Origin: Tissierellia bacterium
GTDB taxonomy: Bacteria; Bacillota; Clostridia; Peptostreptococcales; Acidaminobacteraceae
Reading direction: 5' to 3'
Length of the DNA stretch: 64,000 nt
NCBI GenBank assembly: GCA_012838225.1
Contig: DUPT01000056.1
Location: forward strand, 1 to 64,000
The first letter of the stretch is position 1; each line of letters opens with the position of its first letter. The notes below the pieces were generated by a model. It saw only the letters and a program-made list of their open reading frames with translations. It did not search any database and was not told the origin of the DNA. This document shows, in pieces, positions 7,867 to 17,787 of the stretch. The position numbers and the translations under genes are program-made.

Positions 7867-8496
7867 TCAGATCAGGGCCAAGATGGCTCTGGTCTTACGC
7901 TCATAAGCCGTCTCTAGGGCCTGAAGCGTCAGATCGTAGTTATCTTGGGCAATGCCGCTGACAATCCGTTCGTGCTCCTCTAATTGAGGGGCGAATTCAT
8001 TTTGTTGCAGCAGGTAGTTTCGAAGCATGGCCTGCTGAGCTTTGATCGATGATGCCATATGAAGAAGGCGTCGGGAACCGCTTGAGCGGTAGAGCGTTTT
8101 CGAGAATTGTTCGGCCCACCGGGCATAGTCATCCGGACTGTCAGCTTTGACGAAGCGATCACGGATGATCCCAAGTTCCTTTAGCAGGATCGAGCGATCC
8201 TCCATTTCGAAGATATCCTCGAGGACCAATCGATCGAGCGCCAGCGATAATTCCTGGATCTCTTCGATATCACGGGCTTCCCAGGTGCTGATGCTGGCAC
8301 CCTCCTTGGTCAGTTCGACAAAGCCGCCTCGGTTGAGCCGAGCCAAGGCTTCACTGATGCTTTCCGGTAGGGCGTCGTAGGTTTTTTGGAGATCTTCCGA
8401 GCTGAGGATTTCTCCGGGGGAATAGCTCAGATTCACCATTTTCTCAACCAAATCTTCATATATATCATCGACATTCTGTCTTTGTTTGGATTTCAT
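7867..8496 (-). CDS. GntR-family transcriptional regulator with FCD domain
   Basis: The 209-residue protein has an N-terminal winged helix (about 8-70, with SPGEILSSEDLQKTYDALPESISEALARLNRGGFVEL) and an all-helical C-terminal FCD ligand domain (about 85-205), as in FadR-type regulators of organic acid metabolism. The HTH is slightly unusual, with the common LPSERELA segment replaced. The histidine set that binds metal in many FCD domains is incomplete (HEERI-type residues are reduced to EEHERIVSGI). No ligand can be inferred. It is a single gene, with the wreck of an ABC permease upstream. Confidence 0.8.
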   Translation of the reverse strand: MKSKQRQNVDDIYEDLVEKMVNLSYSPGEILSSEDLQKTYDALPESISEALARLNRGGFVELTKEGASISTWEARDIEEIQELSLALDRLVLEDIFEMEDRSILLKELGIIRDRFVKADSPDDYARWAEQFSKTLYRSSGSRRLLHMASSIKAQQAMLRNYLLQQNEFAPQLEEHERIVSGIAQDNYDLTLQALETAYERKTRAILALI

Positions 8497-8551
8497 GATT
8501 TACCTCCAAGGGGTAGAATAACAGAAATCCGCCCAAAGTTCAAACGATCCC

Positions 8552-9168
8552 TCACTGCCTCATATCATCACCCGTCTGGGGTTTAGCTGCATTAATCTCC
8601 CGGTCCGAGATCCCGTTACTGTTTGCTTGCCCTTCGGGTAGGATCGGTTCTATGATACCGATGATGTCTAGCGGTACCGGGATGACTTCGAGTATTTCCG
8701 TGCCAGCCGCTGAATAATCCACGATCGAGTAGTTCATGACGATATCATCGCCGATGTGTAGATCGTTCACCTCAGCAAACGGCTGAAAGATCATTGCAAC
8801 CGATGCCCCCTGATCGATCTCTGATTGTTCAAAGCTTCGACCTTCGACCAGTCGGGCAAGGCCTTCACTGAGCAAAAGATTCTGGGCATAATCTGTCCCG
8901 TGGAGGCTGAAGGCATAATAGAGATCGCTATCATAGACCTCAACTTCTTCCGGCAGCCATTGCAGTAGTTGATCGGATCCCACCGCTCGGTAAGCATTGA
9001 TATCATACGCTTTAACATAGAGCAGACCCCGATCTGACGTAGCAGCTCAGGACTCAATGGATCAGGATAACCGTCCTCAAGCTCTCCCGATTTCTCCATC
9101 CCTTCAAGAGCGTCATAATCACGTCGAACCAGGCTAAGCCACGTCCGTTTGATCCCCCCTTGGTTGAC
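8552..9168 (-). pseudogene. Remnant of an FtsX/MacB-type ABC transporter permease
   Basis: Two frames join into one protein: upstream codons from 9168 give KRTWLSLVRRDYDALEGM and continue to PELLRQIG near 9025. Then a frame change leads to LLYVKAYDINAYRAVG and on to a TGA at 8552. The part FSLHGTDYAQNLLLSEG...LVEGRSF...EIDQGASVAMI matches the extracellular domain of FtsX/MacB permeases. The N-terminal membrane helix start codon and all C-terminal membrane helices are missing. A ribosome-binding-like AAGGGGGG lies at the 5' end but no in-frame start follows. I judge it a decayed gene; a single short lipoprotein-like relic is less likely. Confidence 0.7.
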
Positions 9169-9192
9169 CTTATTATATCAATATTGTAACAT
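9164..9192 (+). promoter_or_regulatory. Promoter of cobO
   Basis: TTGACC at 9164-9169 and TAACAT at 9187-9192 are separated by 17 nt, about 58 nt before the cobO start, and match sigma-A-type promoter spacing. Confidence 0.6.
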
Positions 9193-9249
9193 AGACTATG
9201 TCGATTCTAGAACCATCATCGGACAGTTCGTTTTAAGAAGGAGCGCACA

Positions 9250-9765
9250 ATGACCCAAGGCTTTATCCATCTCTATACCGGCAACGGCAAAGGCAAGACC
9301 ACGGCCGCCTTTGGTATGGCCCTGCGAGCCGCCATGACCGGCCGGAAGGTCTTTATCGGACAATTCGTCAAAAGCATGAAATATAGTGAGACCAAGATCG
9401 AACATCTACTAAAAAACATTCAGATCAAGCAGTTCGGGCGAGGCTGTTATATCAAAGAAAAAATCGAACCAATCGATATCGAGATGACCATCAATGGCTT
9501 GAACGAATGCGACCGCTTGATGCAAAGCGGTGACTACGACCTGGTCATCTTAGATGAGATCCTGATCGCCCTCTATTTCAAATTCATCACCGTGGCGGAG
9601 GTCCTGAAGGTTCTGGATAACAAACATCCTGACACCGAGGTCATCCTGACCGGCCGCTACGCCCCACAGGAGTTGATCGATCGGGCCGACCTGGTGACCG
9701 AGATGAAAGAGATCAAACACTATTATACGCAGGGCGTTCTCTCACGAGAAGGCTTTGACTGCTGA
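9250..9765 (+). CDS. cobO: Cob(I)alamin adenosyltransferase, CobO/BtuR type
   Basis: The 171-residue protein has the P-loop GNGKGKTT at 11-18 and the CobO-type segments GQFVKSMKYSE, LVILDEI and HPDTEVILTGR. The family transfers adenosyl from ATP to the cobalt of corrinoids to make adenosylcobalamin. It is slightly shorter than E. coli BtuR (about 196 aa), mostly at the N terminus, which is usual for clostridial forms. The start follows GAAGGAG by 8 nt. It is monocistronic, with its own promoter and terminator and no cobalamin genes nearby, so it probably salvages corrinoids. A cobalamin riboswitch is not seen in the short leader. Confidence 0.9.
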   Translation: MTQGFIHLYTGNGKGKTTAAFGMALRAAMTGRKVFIGQFVKSMKYSETKIEHLLKNIQIKQFGRGCYIKEKIEPIDIEMTINGLNECDRLMQSGDYDLVILDEILIALYFKFITVAEVLKVLDNKHPDTEVILTGRYAPQELIDRADLVTEMKEIKHYYTQGVLSREGFDC

Positions 9766-9766
9766 A

Positions 9767-9793
9767 AAAAGGAAGCACGAGGCTTCCTTTTAT
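9767..9793 (+). terminator. Terminator of cobO
   Basis: AAAAGGAAGC (9767-9776) pairs with GCTTCCTTTT (9782-9791). It starts just after the stop codon and could also serve transcripts arriving from the VWA gene on the other strand. Confidence 0.85.
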
Positions 9794-9844
9794 GGTCTAT
9801 TTCAGTGTATTTTCAAGTGGCCGTCCTCTTAACCAAGAACTCAA

Positions 9845-10516
9845 TCAACCATCGAAATCTAAATTGTCTTTCTTGCGGGAATGAAAATCAGCCTCCAGGC
9901 TGTTTTTCCAGGAATCATCCAGCCGAATGCTCGATTGTCTCATAGCATAGATCGCATCACCGAGTGTGTTGTAGCTGGTACCTACGCCCTGTTTATCGGC
10001 GTGGTACTGAGCAGCCCGGTCCTGAGAAATACCATAGCTGGCAGCCGTCTGGACCGCATCGATATTGGCGCCCAAGAAAAGAAACTCCCAGCCCTCATCG
10101 GTTTGCTTTTTAACCAGCTGCTTGATCTGATCCGCCGAATACTCTCGGCTCGAGTTTTCTGCACCATCGGTCGTGATCACAAAGATCGTCTTGGCCGGCT
10201 GCTGTTCTTTTGGTGTGCTTCTACGGCGTTGGAGCGTCGTCTGGATCGCTCGTCCCATCGCATCAAGCAGGGCGGTCGAGCCCCGGACGAAATAGTCCTT
10301 GTGGGTCAATGGTGCCAGAACATTAAGATCCATCCGATCATGCAGAATTTCATAATCATTATCAAACAGGATCGTGGTGATGAGGGCATCCCCCTCAGCT
10401 GTTTTTTGTTTTTCGATCATTGAGTTGTAGCCACCGATCGTGTCGTCTTCAAGCCCACTCATCGAGCCTGATCGATCAAGGATAAATACCAATTCCGTTA
10501 GATTTTGTTTCATCAT
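9845..10516 (-). CDS. VWA domain protein (cytoplasmic)
   Basis: The 223-residue protein is one von Willebrand factor A domain. The metal-ion-dependent adhesion site is intact: D14-x-S16-x-S18 in LDRSGSMS, a conserved Thr in RGSTALLDAMG, and TTDGAEN. No signal peptide or membrane helix is present. The start follows AAGGAGGCGC and has two consecutive ATG codons. It lies 72 nt downstream of the macro-domain gene on the same strand, so both probably form one transcript. VWA proteins of this class (YfbK-like, TerF-like) mediate metal-dependent protein contacts in stress responses; the partner is not evident. Confidence 0.82.
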   Translation of the reverse strand: MMKQNLTELVFILDRSGSMSGLEDDTIGGYNSMIEKQKTAEGDALITTILFDNDYEILHDRMDLNVLAPLTHKDYFVRGSTALLDAMGRAIQTTLQRRRSTPKEQQPAKTIFVITTDGAENSSREYSADQIKQLVKKQTDEGWEFLFLGANIDAVQTAASYGISQDRAAQYHADKQGVGTSYNTLGDAIYAMRQSSIRLDDSWKNSLEADFHSRKKDNLDFDG

Positions 10517-10588
10517 GCGCCTCCTTCATTCGTCTCTGAATCAAGGATACGCCAAAGCCGACACTCAAGGGTCGCCTCTCAAGCGACA

Positions 10589-11548
10589 TCACACCCCAAG
10601 CAGCGGTTGATCATAGGCAAACAGGACCTGATTGAGCTCAAAGATATTGTAGTTATTTTGCGAGATGAAAAACTTGACGATCAGGTCGCGGTAGTCGCTT
10701 GGTGAGAGCGCATAGCCGGCTCGAGCCAACAGATCCTCTGTCTGGCTCAGACTGAGTTCCAAGGCGATGGCCAAGGCCAGGGCGGTGGTCTTACTCGGCC
10801 GATAGCCGGGGTTATTCCGGATCTTGGAGAACAGCTTGCGGTCCAGGTTGGCCTTTTTATAGACCTCGGGATCGGTCTTGCCGGAAGCATCGATCAGCTG
10901 AAACAGGGTTTCACTGAATCCGGGATCAGGCGTGATCAGTGCTTCAAGGATCAGGTCCTTGGCCGGGGCTTCGTAGCCCGTGGTTTGGATCCGCTCCCAC
11001 TGCTGTCGCGACCGCTGCACCACATAGTGTTCATCGATATAGCTTTCGACCCGCTGTTGCAGCTTTTCACTCAGCTGATAGGCCGTCTTATCGTAGACCA
11101 CCAGGTAGACCATCAGATCGTTTTTGAGCAGACAGTCTGAGATGGCCGAGATGGCCACACTCAGTGCTTCGGCCTTCGGATAGCCATAGATGCCGGAGGA
11201 TATCAATGGGAAAGCGATCGATTGCAGACCATGATCGGTTGCCAGCTTTAAGGAATTCGTATAGGCTTCACGAAGAAGCGGCTCCTCGCCACTTTTTCCG
11301 CCCTGCCAGATGGGGCCGACCGCATGGATGACATGCTTGGCCGGCAGCTGAAAGCCCGGGGTGATGACCGCTTGACCGACATCGATCGGACCCAGTCCTT
11401 GGGTGGCTTCACTCATTTGCTTGACACCGGCCTGTTCAAAGATAGCGCCGCAGACCCCACCGCCTTGGCGTAGCTGTTGATTGGCCGCATTGACGATGGC
11501 ATCGACTGCAAGCTGAGTAATATCGTGACGAATGATTTCAAGTGGCAT
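10589..11548 (-). CDS. Macro domain protein with C-terminal helical domain
   Basis: Residues 1-175 are a macro domain of the YmdB type, with NAANQQLRQGGGVCGAI at 20-36 and the second ADP-ribose loop SSGIYGYP. Such domains remove ADP-ribose from proteins or hydrolyse O-acetyl-ADP-ribose. Residues about 190-319 form a separate helical region (SGKTDPEVYKKANLDRKLFSKI..., then PSKTTALALAIALELSLSQTEDLLARAGY) that looks like an XRE-type helix-turn-helix core with extra helices. The fusion suggests a DNA- or protein-binding role in addition to catalysis. It is first in a two-gene unit with the VWA gene. Confidence 0.85.
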   Translation of the reverse strand: MPLEIIRHDITQLAVDAIVNAANQQLRQGGGVCGAIFEQAGVKQMSEATQGLGPIDVGQAVITPGFQLPAKHVIHAVGPIWQGGKSGEEPLLREAYTNSLKLATDHGLQSIAFPLISSGIYGYPKAEALSVAISAISDCLLKNDLMVYLVVYDKTAYQLSEKLQQRVESYIDEHYVVQRSRQQWERIQTTGYEAPAKDLILEALITPDPGFSETLFQLIDASGKTDPEVYKKANLDRKLFSKIRNNPGYRPSKTTALALAIALELSLSQTEDLLARAGYALSPSDYRDLIVKFFISQNNYNIFELNQVLFAYDQPLLGV

Positions 11549-11591
11549 GATCGCTCCTTATGGTTTGTCTATTACTGTCATCTTACCACAC

Positions 11592-11621
11592 AAAAAAAGA
11601 AGAGCGCTTAAAACGCTCTCC
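11592..11621 (-). terminator. Terminator of the V-ATPase operon
   Basis: On the minus strand AGAGCG and CGCTCT flank a 7-nt loop, followed by CTTTTTTT. It sits directly after the subunit D stop. Confidence 0.8.
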
Positions 11622-12272
11622 TTAGGCCTCTTTGGCAATGATATCCTTGACCTTCATGAGTCTGGTGATGGTGGCTCGTTCGTTTTCATCGAGCTTCATC
11701 CGGATATATTTGATCGTCTCTTCCAGGTCCGGGATGGTGCGATACTCCAAGGCGTTGACGCGTCGTCTGGTCTTTTCGATCTCGTCGGCCATCAGTTGAC
11801 CGGCCTTCTCCATCGCCGCCAGCTTGAGCAGCTTCTCCATCGTGGTGTGGAGCTTCTCGATCGCATCGTCGAGCTCGGCCGAGGTCTGAGCATAGCCATA
11901 GGGATAGATGCTGGCCTCCCCCTCGCCGCCGCTTTGATCGGTATAGATAAACTCCATCTCCGGAATATTGACGCTCATGATATTGCGTGATTGGATATCG
12001 ACACTGACCTTGGTCTTAGGCATGGCCAAGGCTTGCTTGATCATCTGCGGACTCATCAGCGCCGAGGTCATCAGGAAGTCCTCAAAGCTGTCTTTGAGTT
12101 CTTCCTCGACGCTCATGCGCAGGCGTTTGTTTTCGCGGATCAATTCGATGAAGCGTCTCATCAATTCATCCTGTTTATCCTTGAGCAGTTTGTGGCCCCG
12201 GGTGGCCGTCTTTAGACGGCTCCTCAATAGGGTCATCTGCATCCGGGTCGGATTGACCTTGAGTCTAGCCAT
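11622..12272 (-). CDS. ntpD: V-type ATPase subunit D
   Basis: The 216-residue protein begins MARLKVNPTRMQMTLLRSRL and is a long coiled coil with a short middle segment, as expected for the central-stalk subunit D that turns inside the A3B3 head. The C-terminal helix ends with TRLMKVKDIIAKEA. It is the last gene of the operon, 1 nt after subunit B, and is followed by the terminator. Length matches E. hirae NtpD. Confidence 0.95.
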   Translation of the reverse strand: MARLKVNPTRMQMTLLRSRLKTATRGHKLLKDKQDELMRRFIELIRENKRLRMSVEEELKDSFEDFLMTSALMSPQMIKQALAMPKTKVSVDIQSRNIMSVNIPEMEFIYTDQSGGEGEASIYPYGYAQTSAELDDAIEKLHTTMEKLLKLAAMEKAGQLMADEIEKTRRRVNALEYRTIPDLEETIKYIRMKLDENERATITRLMKVKDIIAKEA

Positions 12273-12273
12273 A

Positions 12274-13653
12274 CTAACCTTCTTCGGCGTCGAGGTACTT
12301 GTCCAAGTACTCGCCGCGGATCCGTTTCAGCTCGCCTCGCGGAATGATCTTCAGGAGCTCCCAGCCCAGGTTCAGGGTTTCTTCGATCGATCGGGCGGTG
12401 GTAAAGCCCTGGTCGACGTATTGTTCATCAAAGGCTTCGGCAAACTTGGCAAACGCCAGGTCGGCCTCGCTCAAGGCGCTATCGCCCAAGATGACGGCCA
12501 GCTCACGCGCCTGGATCCCTGAGGTATAGGCGGCGTAGATCTGGTTCATGGTATCGGCATGGTCTTCACGGGTCTTGCCCTTACCGATCCCCTTGTCTTT
12601 TAGACGAGACAGAGACGGTACGATATTGATCGGCGGCATGATGCCGTTTTGATACAGATCACGTGCCAGGATGATCTGACCCTCGGTGATATAGCCGGTC
12701 AAATCCGGGATCGGATGGGTGATATCATCCTCGGGCATCGTCAAGATCGGGATCTGAGTGATCGAACCCTTTCGGCCTCTGATCCGTCCGGCCCGCTCAT
12801 ACAGGCCGGCCAGGTCGGTATAGAGATAACCGGGATAGCCGCGGCGTCCCGGGACTTCTTTTCTGGCGGCCGAGATCTCACGCAGCGCTTCGGCGTAGTT
12901 TGTCATATCGGTCAGGATGACCAGGACGTGCATATCCTTTTCATAGGCCAGGTATTCGGCACAGGTCAGCGCCATTTTGGGCGTTGCGATCCGCTCGATG
13001 GCCGGGTCATCCGCCAGGTTCATAAACAGCACCGCCCGGTCGATCGCGCCGGTCTCGGCGAAGTCGTCCATAAAGAACTGGGCTTCTTCGAAGGTGATCC
13101 CCATGGCGGCAAAGACGACCGCGAAGTTTTCACCCGTGCCAAGCACTCGGGCCTGACGGGCGATCTGGGCCGCCACATTGTTGTGGGGCAGACCTGAAGC
13201 CGAGAAGATCGGGAGCTTTTGGCCCCGAACCAAGGTATTTAGGCCATCGATGGTCGAGATGCCGGTCTGGATAAACTCCGACGGGTAGTCACGGCTGGAC
13301 GGATTCATCGGCGAGCCATTGATGTCGACCCGTTTTTCCGGAATGATATCGGGACCGCCGTCGATCGGATTACCGGTCCCATCAAACACCCGACCGATCA
13401 TATCCTCCGATACGCCCAGCTCAAGCGGGCGACCCAGGAAGCGAACGGTGGTGTCCTTTAGGTTGATGCCGGAGGAGCCTTCGAACAATTGGACCATTGC
13501 CTGCTCACCATTGATCTCGAGCACGCGGCCGCGGCGCCTTTCACCCGTCTGCATCTGGATCTCGACCAGCTCTTCATACTTGACGCCCTCGACGCCGTCG
13601 ACCAACATCAGAGGACCAACGACTTCACGAACGGTTTTATATTCTTTAAGCAT
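12274..13653 (-). CDS. ntpB: V-type ATPase subunit B
   Basis: The 459-residue protein is the non-catalytic nucleotide-binding-fold subunit of the head. It shows [15 protein letters not shown] in place of a Walker A loop, as usual for subunit B, and typical segments [18 protein letters not shown] and [15 protein letters not shown]. Its start overlaps the subunit A stop by 8 nt, indicating coupled translation. The C-terminal segment KYLDAEEG ends two bases before subunit D begins. Confidence 0.96.
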   Translation of the reverse strand: MLKEYKTVREVVGPLMLVDGVEGVKYEELVEIQMQTGERRRGRVLEINGEQAMVQLFEGSSGINLKDTTVRFLGRPLELGVSEDMIGRVFDGTGNPIDGGPDIIPEKRVDINGSPMNPSSRDYPSEFIQTGISTIDGLNTLVRGQKLPIFSASGLPHNNVAAQIARQARVLGTGENFAVVFAAMGITFEEAQFFMDDFAETGAIDRAVLFMNLADDPAIERIATPKMALTCAEYLAYEKDMHVLVILTDMTNYAEALREISAARKEVPGRRGYPGYLYTDLAGLYERAGRIRGRKGSITQIPILTMPEDDITHPIPDLTGYITEGQIILARDLYQNGIMPPINIVPSLSRLKDKGIGKGKTREDHADTMNQIYAAYTSGIQARELAVILGDSALSEADLAFAKFAEAFDEQYVDQGFTTARSIEETLNLGWELLKIIPRGELKRIRGEYLDKYLDAEEG

Positions 13654-15418
13654 TTTGGCCTCCTCTCTGATTGATCAGACCGGCGACTTCATCCTTTAGT
13701 TCGCCCTTGATCTGATCGATCTCTTGCAGGTTGTCCTGCGTGACATATTTGGCCCGGGCGATCTTATCGCGCACCGGCAGCGACAGGACTTCATTCAGAT
13801 AGACGCCCTTGCTCAGGGCTTCTCTGGCTTCACCGTAGAAGGCCAGGATCAGATCCATCATCTTATCCTGCTTCGGCAGCGAACAGAAGGTATCGATCTC
13901 ATGGAAGGCGTTTTGCTGGAGGAAGTCTTCTCGCAGGCTCTTGGCGACTTCAAGCTTGAGCTGATCGCCTTCACTTAAGCTGTCACGTCCGACCAGGCGA
14001 ACGATCTCTTGGAGGCCGGATTCTTCTTGCAGCAGTGACATGGCCTCGACTCGTCGCTTGGAGAAGTCCTGATCAACCTGATTGTCAAAATATCGATCCA
14101 TCTTCATCTGATACAACGAATAGGAGTTGAGCCAGTTGATGGCCGGGAAGTGACGGGCATAACTGAGGGCATAGTCGAGTCCCCAGAAGACCTTCACGAT
14201 CCGAAGGGTCGATTGTGAGACCGGCTCCGAGATATCGCCTCCCGGAGGCGAAACGGCCCCGATAACGGTCAGAGCGCCCTCTCGCTCGTCACCGCCTGAG
14301 CAGACGACCTTACCGGCTCGCTCATAGAACTCAGCCACGCGGCTGGCCAGATAGGCCGGATAGCCTTCATCCCCGGGCATCTCTTCGAGACGACCCGACA
14401 TTTCGCGCAGTGCTTCCGCCCAGCGGCTGGTCGAGTCGGCCATCAGGGCGACCGAGTAGCCCATGTCACGGAAGTATTCACCCATGGTGATCCCGGTATA
14501 GATCGAAGCCTCCCGGGCCGCCACCGGCATATTCGAGGTATTGGCGATCAAGACCGTCCGCTTCATGAGCGATTGACCGGTCTTGGGGTCGATGATTTCC
14601 GGAAACTCCATCAAAACGTCGGTCATTTCATTGCCGCGCTCACCGCAGCCGACATAGACGACGATCTCGGCATCGGCCCACTTGGCCAGCTGATGCTGGA
14701 CCACGGTCTTACCCGAGCCAAACGGTCCCGGGATAGCCGCCGTGCCGCCCTTGGCGACCGGAAAAAAGGTGTCGATGACACGTTGGCCGGTGACCAGCGG
14801 TACATCGGGGTCAAGTTTTCTTTCATAGGGTCGGCCTCGTCGGACCGGCCAGACCTGCATCAGTTGGACGGCTCGATCACCGTCTTCGGTCTCGACGACG
14901 GCGATGTCTTCGGTCACGGTGAAGTGACCGCTGTCGATCGATTTGAGCTTGCCGCTCACGCCCGGTGGGATCATGATCTTATGCAGGAAGACCGGATTTT
15001 CCTGGACGGTCCCAATGATCGAGCCCGGGGAGACCTCATCACCGACTTCAGCCGTCGGCACAAACTCCCAGACCTTTTCCCGGTCGAGGCTTTTTACCTC
15101 CGCCCCTTTCAAGAGGAAGTCACCCTCTTGATCGCGCAGCACCGCCAGCGGTCGCTGGATCCCGTCAAACATCATCTCGATGAGGCCCGGTCCAAGCTCG
15201 ATCGAGAGGGGGCTGCCGGTCGTATAGACCGGTTCGCCCGGACCGATCCCGGTGGTCTCTTCATAGACCTGGATCGAGGCCCGATCGCCGCGCATTTCAA
15301 TAATTTCACCAATCAGTCTATTCTCTGATACCAAAACAACGTCATAGACATTGGCTTCGTCCATCCCTTCGGCCACGACCAGCGGCCCGGATACTTTGAT
15401 TATCTTACCAACTTTCAA
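13646..15418 (-). CDS. ntpA: V-type ATPase catalytic subunit A
   Basis: The 590-residue protein has the N-terminal beta barrel, the bulge (non-homologous) region and the ATPase domain with Walker [15 protein letters not shown] and catalytic [32 protein letters not shown] is cut short here but visible in the frame as the A-subunit signature. It hydrolyses ATP in the head, or makes it in reverse. Length and motifs match E. hirae NtpA. It lies 11 nt after subunit F with an AGGAGG ribosome binding site. Confidence 0.97.
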   Translation of the reverse strand: MKVGKIIKVSGPLVVAEGMDEANVYDVVLVSENRLIGEIIEMRGDRASIQVYEETTGIGPGEPVYTTGSPLSIELGPGLIEMMFDGIQRPLAVLRDQEGDFLLKGAEVKSLDREKVWEFVPTAEVGDEVSPGSIIGTVQENPVFLHKIMIPPGVSGKLKSIDSGHFTVTEDIAVVETEDGDRAVQLMQVWPVRRGRPYERKLDPDVPLVTGQRVIDTFFPVAKGGTAAIPGPFGSGKTVVQHQLAKWADAEIVVYVGCGERGNEMTDVLMEFPEIIDPKTGQSLMKRTVLIANTSNMPVAAREASIYTGITMGEYFRDMGYSVALMADSTSRWAEALREMSGRLEEMPGDEGYPAYLASRVAEFYERAGKVVCSGGDEREGALTVIGAVSPPGGDISEPVSQSTLRIVKVFWGLDYALSYARHFPAINWLNSYSLYQMKMDRYFDNQVDQDFSKRRVEAMSLLQEESGLQEIVRLVGRDSLSEGDQLKLEVAKSLREDFLQQNAFHEIDTFCSLPKQDKMMDLILAFYGEAREALSKGVYLNEVLSLPVRDKIARAKYVTQDNLQEIDQIKGELKDEVAGLINQRGGQNA

Positions 15419-15429
15419 TGGGTTCCTCC

Positions 15430-15738
15430 TTACAAAATATTGGAGCCGACCGCTTTTTCGACACTGCGGTCGATCCGATCCATGCCTATGTTCAGAGTAC
15501 CTTGATTGCTCGGTATCAGAATAACGGCCGGTATCATCTCATCATCATAGCGAGCGATGGTCTCAGGTACGAGTGAGGCCAGCTGCTCGGTAATAAAGAT
15601 CACTCCGTATTGGTCTCTGGCCAGATCGTCGATCACCCGACGGATCTCATCTGGGCTCGTCGGTGTCAATACATCGATCCCGAGCGCCTTGAACACCAGT
15701 ACAGAGTCTTTGTCGCCAACGACAGCTACTTTATACAT
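15430..15738 (-). CDS. ntpG: V-type ATPase subunit F
   Basis: The 102-residue protein starts [22 protein letters not shown] and has the alternating beta/alpha pattern with [10 protein letters not shown] and [12 protein letters not shown], as in subunit F of the rotor axis. In the E. hirae nomenclature this gene is ntpG. It overlaps the end of subunit C by 8 nt. Confidence 0.93.
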   Translation of the reverse strand: MYKVAVVGDKDSVLVFKALGIDVLTPTSPDEIRRVIDDLARDQYGVIFITEQLASLVPETIARYDDEMIPAVILIPSNQGTLNIGMDRIDRSVEKAVGSNIL

Positions 15739-16732
15739 AGGTCCCCCTTAAGCGTTCGCGGATCTTTTCGGGCGGCAGGTTGTTGAGCTTGGACACCAGG
15801 ATCAGACGCAGATTCTTGATCTCGGTCTCCTTGGCCAACATAAAAGCAAACAATACCTCCGGCCCGTAGTTGATCATTTTGGCATCCTTGAGACGATCCA
15901 TCGAGTGATTCTCGAAGTATTTCTCAAAGCTGGCCAATTTGTGGTTGGTTTCATAGGCTTCAAAGCCCTTTTGCAGGGCAGAGCCGACTTTCTTTAGTTT
16001 TAGCTGAGCCACGACGTCTTCGACCGAATCGAAGAAGCGGGCGCTGATCTCGTTTTTGGCCAGGTTTCCCCCGGCGATCAGCGCATCATCGACCAATGTG
16101 GCATTTCTCATCTGCCGGCGCATCCGAAAGAGGGTCTTTAGATTGGTGAAATCGATCAGATCCCGGACGTATTCGGTGATCATCGGCACATCGAGTTCGT
16201 CGGCGTATTCGAGCATCTTCTCAAAATAGGCCGCATCGGCGTAGATGTCAATAAACTGAGCGTCTTTGGTTTTGTCAAAGGCGGCCAGCGCTTGGGCAAA
16301 GTAGGCGGGAAATTCACGCTCTCTCAGCTGTTCATCCATCAACATCAGGGTTTCTTTTCGCTCCAGAAAATCGCCGTCATCGATGTCCATATAGACATCG
16401 GACTGATCCTCACCCAGGAGCAGCTCCTTCATGAACACCTTGTGGTTGTGGATGCGGTATTTTAAGAGGAAGATATCGACCAATTCCTTGTCCGGGGCCA
16501 TCGAGCGCATATCCCGGTAGAAGTCCTTCAGGGCTTGATCGACGGCATTATCCAGGCTTTGGGGCGTGTCGGCTTTACTGAAATACGGTCCGTAGACGGT
16601 TTCAGACAATAAGCGAAACACCTCATCCATATCCTTGGCTTCGACGAGCTGATCGTATTGGGCTCGGCTCAGAAGCCTTTTCTCCAGTACCCGCGTGCGG
16701 GTGGAGGCTTGGATATAATCATCTCTTGTCAT
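15731..16732 (-). CDS. ntpC: V-type ATPase subunit C
   Basis: The 333-residue, nearly all-helical protein belongs to the AC39/subunit C family that caps the membrane ring and links it to the axle. Typical segments are [14 protein letters not shown] at the N terminus and [26 protein letters not shown] at the C terminus. The start codon overlaps the subunit E stop by one base. Confidence 0.92.
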   Translation of the reverse strand: MTRDDYIQASTRTRVLEKRLLSRAQYDQLVEAKDMDEVFRLLSETVYGPYFSKADTPQSLDNAVDQALKDFYRDMRSMAPDKELVDIFLLKYRIHNHKVFMKELLLGEDQSDVYMDIDDGDFLERKETLMLMDEQLREREFPAYFAQALAAFDKTKDAQFIDIYADAAYFEKMLEYADELDVPMITEYVRDLIDFTNLKTLFRMRRQMRNATLVDDALIAGGNLAKNEISARFFDSVEDVVAQLKLKKVGSALQKGFEAYETNHKLASFEKYFENHSMDRLKDAKMINYGPEVLFAFMLAKETEIKNLRLILVSKLNNLPPEKIRERLRGTYV

Positions 16733-17295
16733 TATGCCTCCTCAGGAAAAATCCGCTCGATAATCTCCCCTTGCATATCTGCCTTGATATCATCTACCAA
16801 GTCTTGAAAGGAATAGTTCAAGACGGTCTGACCGTCCTGGAGTTGGAAGCCGCTCTCGACAAAGTCGCTCGCTTCGACCGCCACCTTCAGGCCTAAGCCC
16901 TTGACGAACTCGACTCGTTCCTTTGGCAGGAGCAGTTTTTCGCCCCCTTTGAGATCGAGCGAAGCGATCGTTTTGGTCAGAAAGTCGCCAAAGGCGCTGT
17001 CATCCAGCTTGGCCAGCTTCTCCTGGGCCAGATCAAAGACGCGACTCAGGACCACCTGCTTGGCTCCCAAGGCCTCATCACGGGCCTTGATCCGGGCATT
17101 CGAGAGGATCTTGGCCTTCTTTCGGGCGGCTTCTTCGGTCGCCTTCTCAATGATGTGTTGGCTCTGGGCCTCGGCTCTAACATCACTCTCAGCCAGCAGC
17201 TCGTCTACGACCCGCTTACTTTCATTGGCGATCTCGTCGGCTTGCGCTCGAGCGTCGGCCAAAATCTTTTGAGTTATGTTATCAATATTCGACAT
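16732..17295 (-). CDS. ntpE: V-type ATPase subunit E
   Basis: The 187-residue protein has a long charged coiled coil (about 1-100, many Ala, Arg, Glu) and a small C-terminal domain ending EGEIIERIFPEEA, as in the peripheral-stalk subunit E. I prefer the ATG at 17295, 4 nt after GGAGTG; a GTG two codons upstream is open too. It pairs with the subunit G/H-like protein encoded first in the operon. Confidence 0.92.
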   Translation of the reverse strand: MSNIDNITQKILADARAQADEIANESKRVVDELLAESDVRAEAQSQHIIEKATEEAARKKAKILSNARIKARDEALGAKQVVLSRVFDLAQEKLAKLDDSAFGDFLTKTIASLDLKGGEKLLLPKERVEFVKGLGLKVAVEASDFVESGFQLQDGQTVLNYSFQDLVDDIKADMQGEIIERIFPEEA

Positions 17296-17304
17296 ACTCA
17301 CTCC

Positions 17305-17787
<483 letters not shown>

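Noticed and set aside
11532-11990. 152-codon frame on the plus strand over the V-ATPase subunit D gene
   Set aside because: It is the mirror of the well-supported ntpD frame and has no family features.
14573-15328. 251-codon plus-strand frame opposite ntpA
   Set aside because: Antisense shadow of the strongly conserved subunit A gene, caused by codon bias rich in GATCG.
12274-15418. F-type ATP synthase alpha/beta genes
   Set aside because: Subunit lengths, motifs and gene order are those of V/A-type enzymes.
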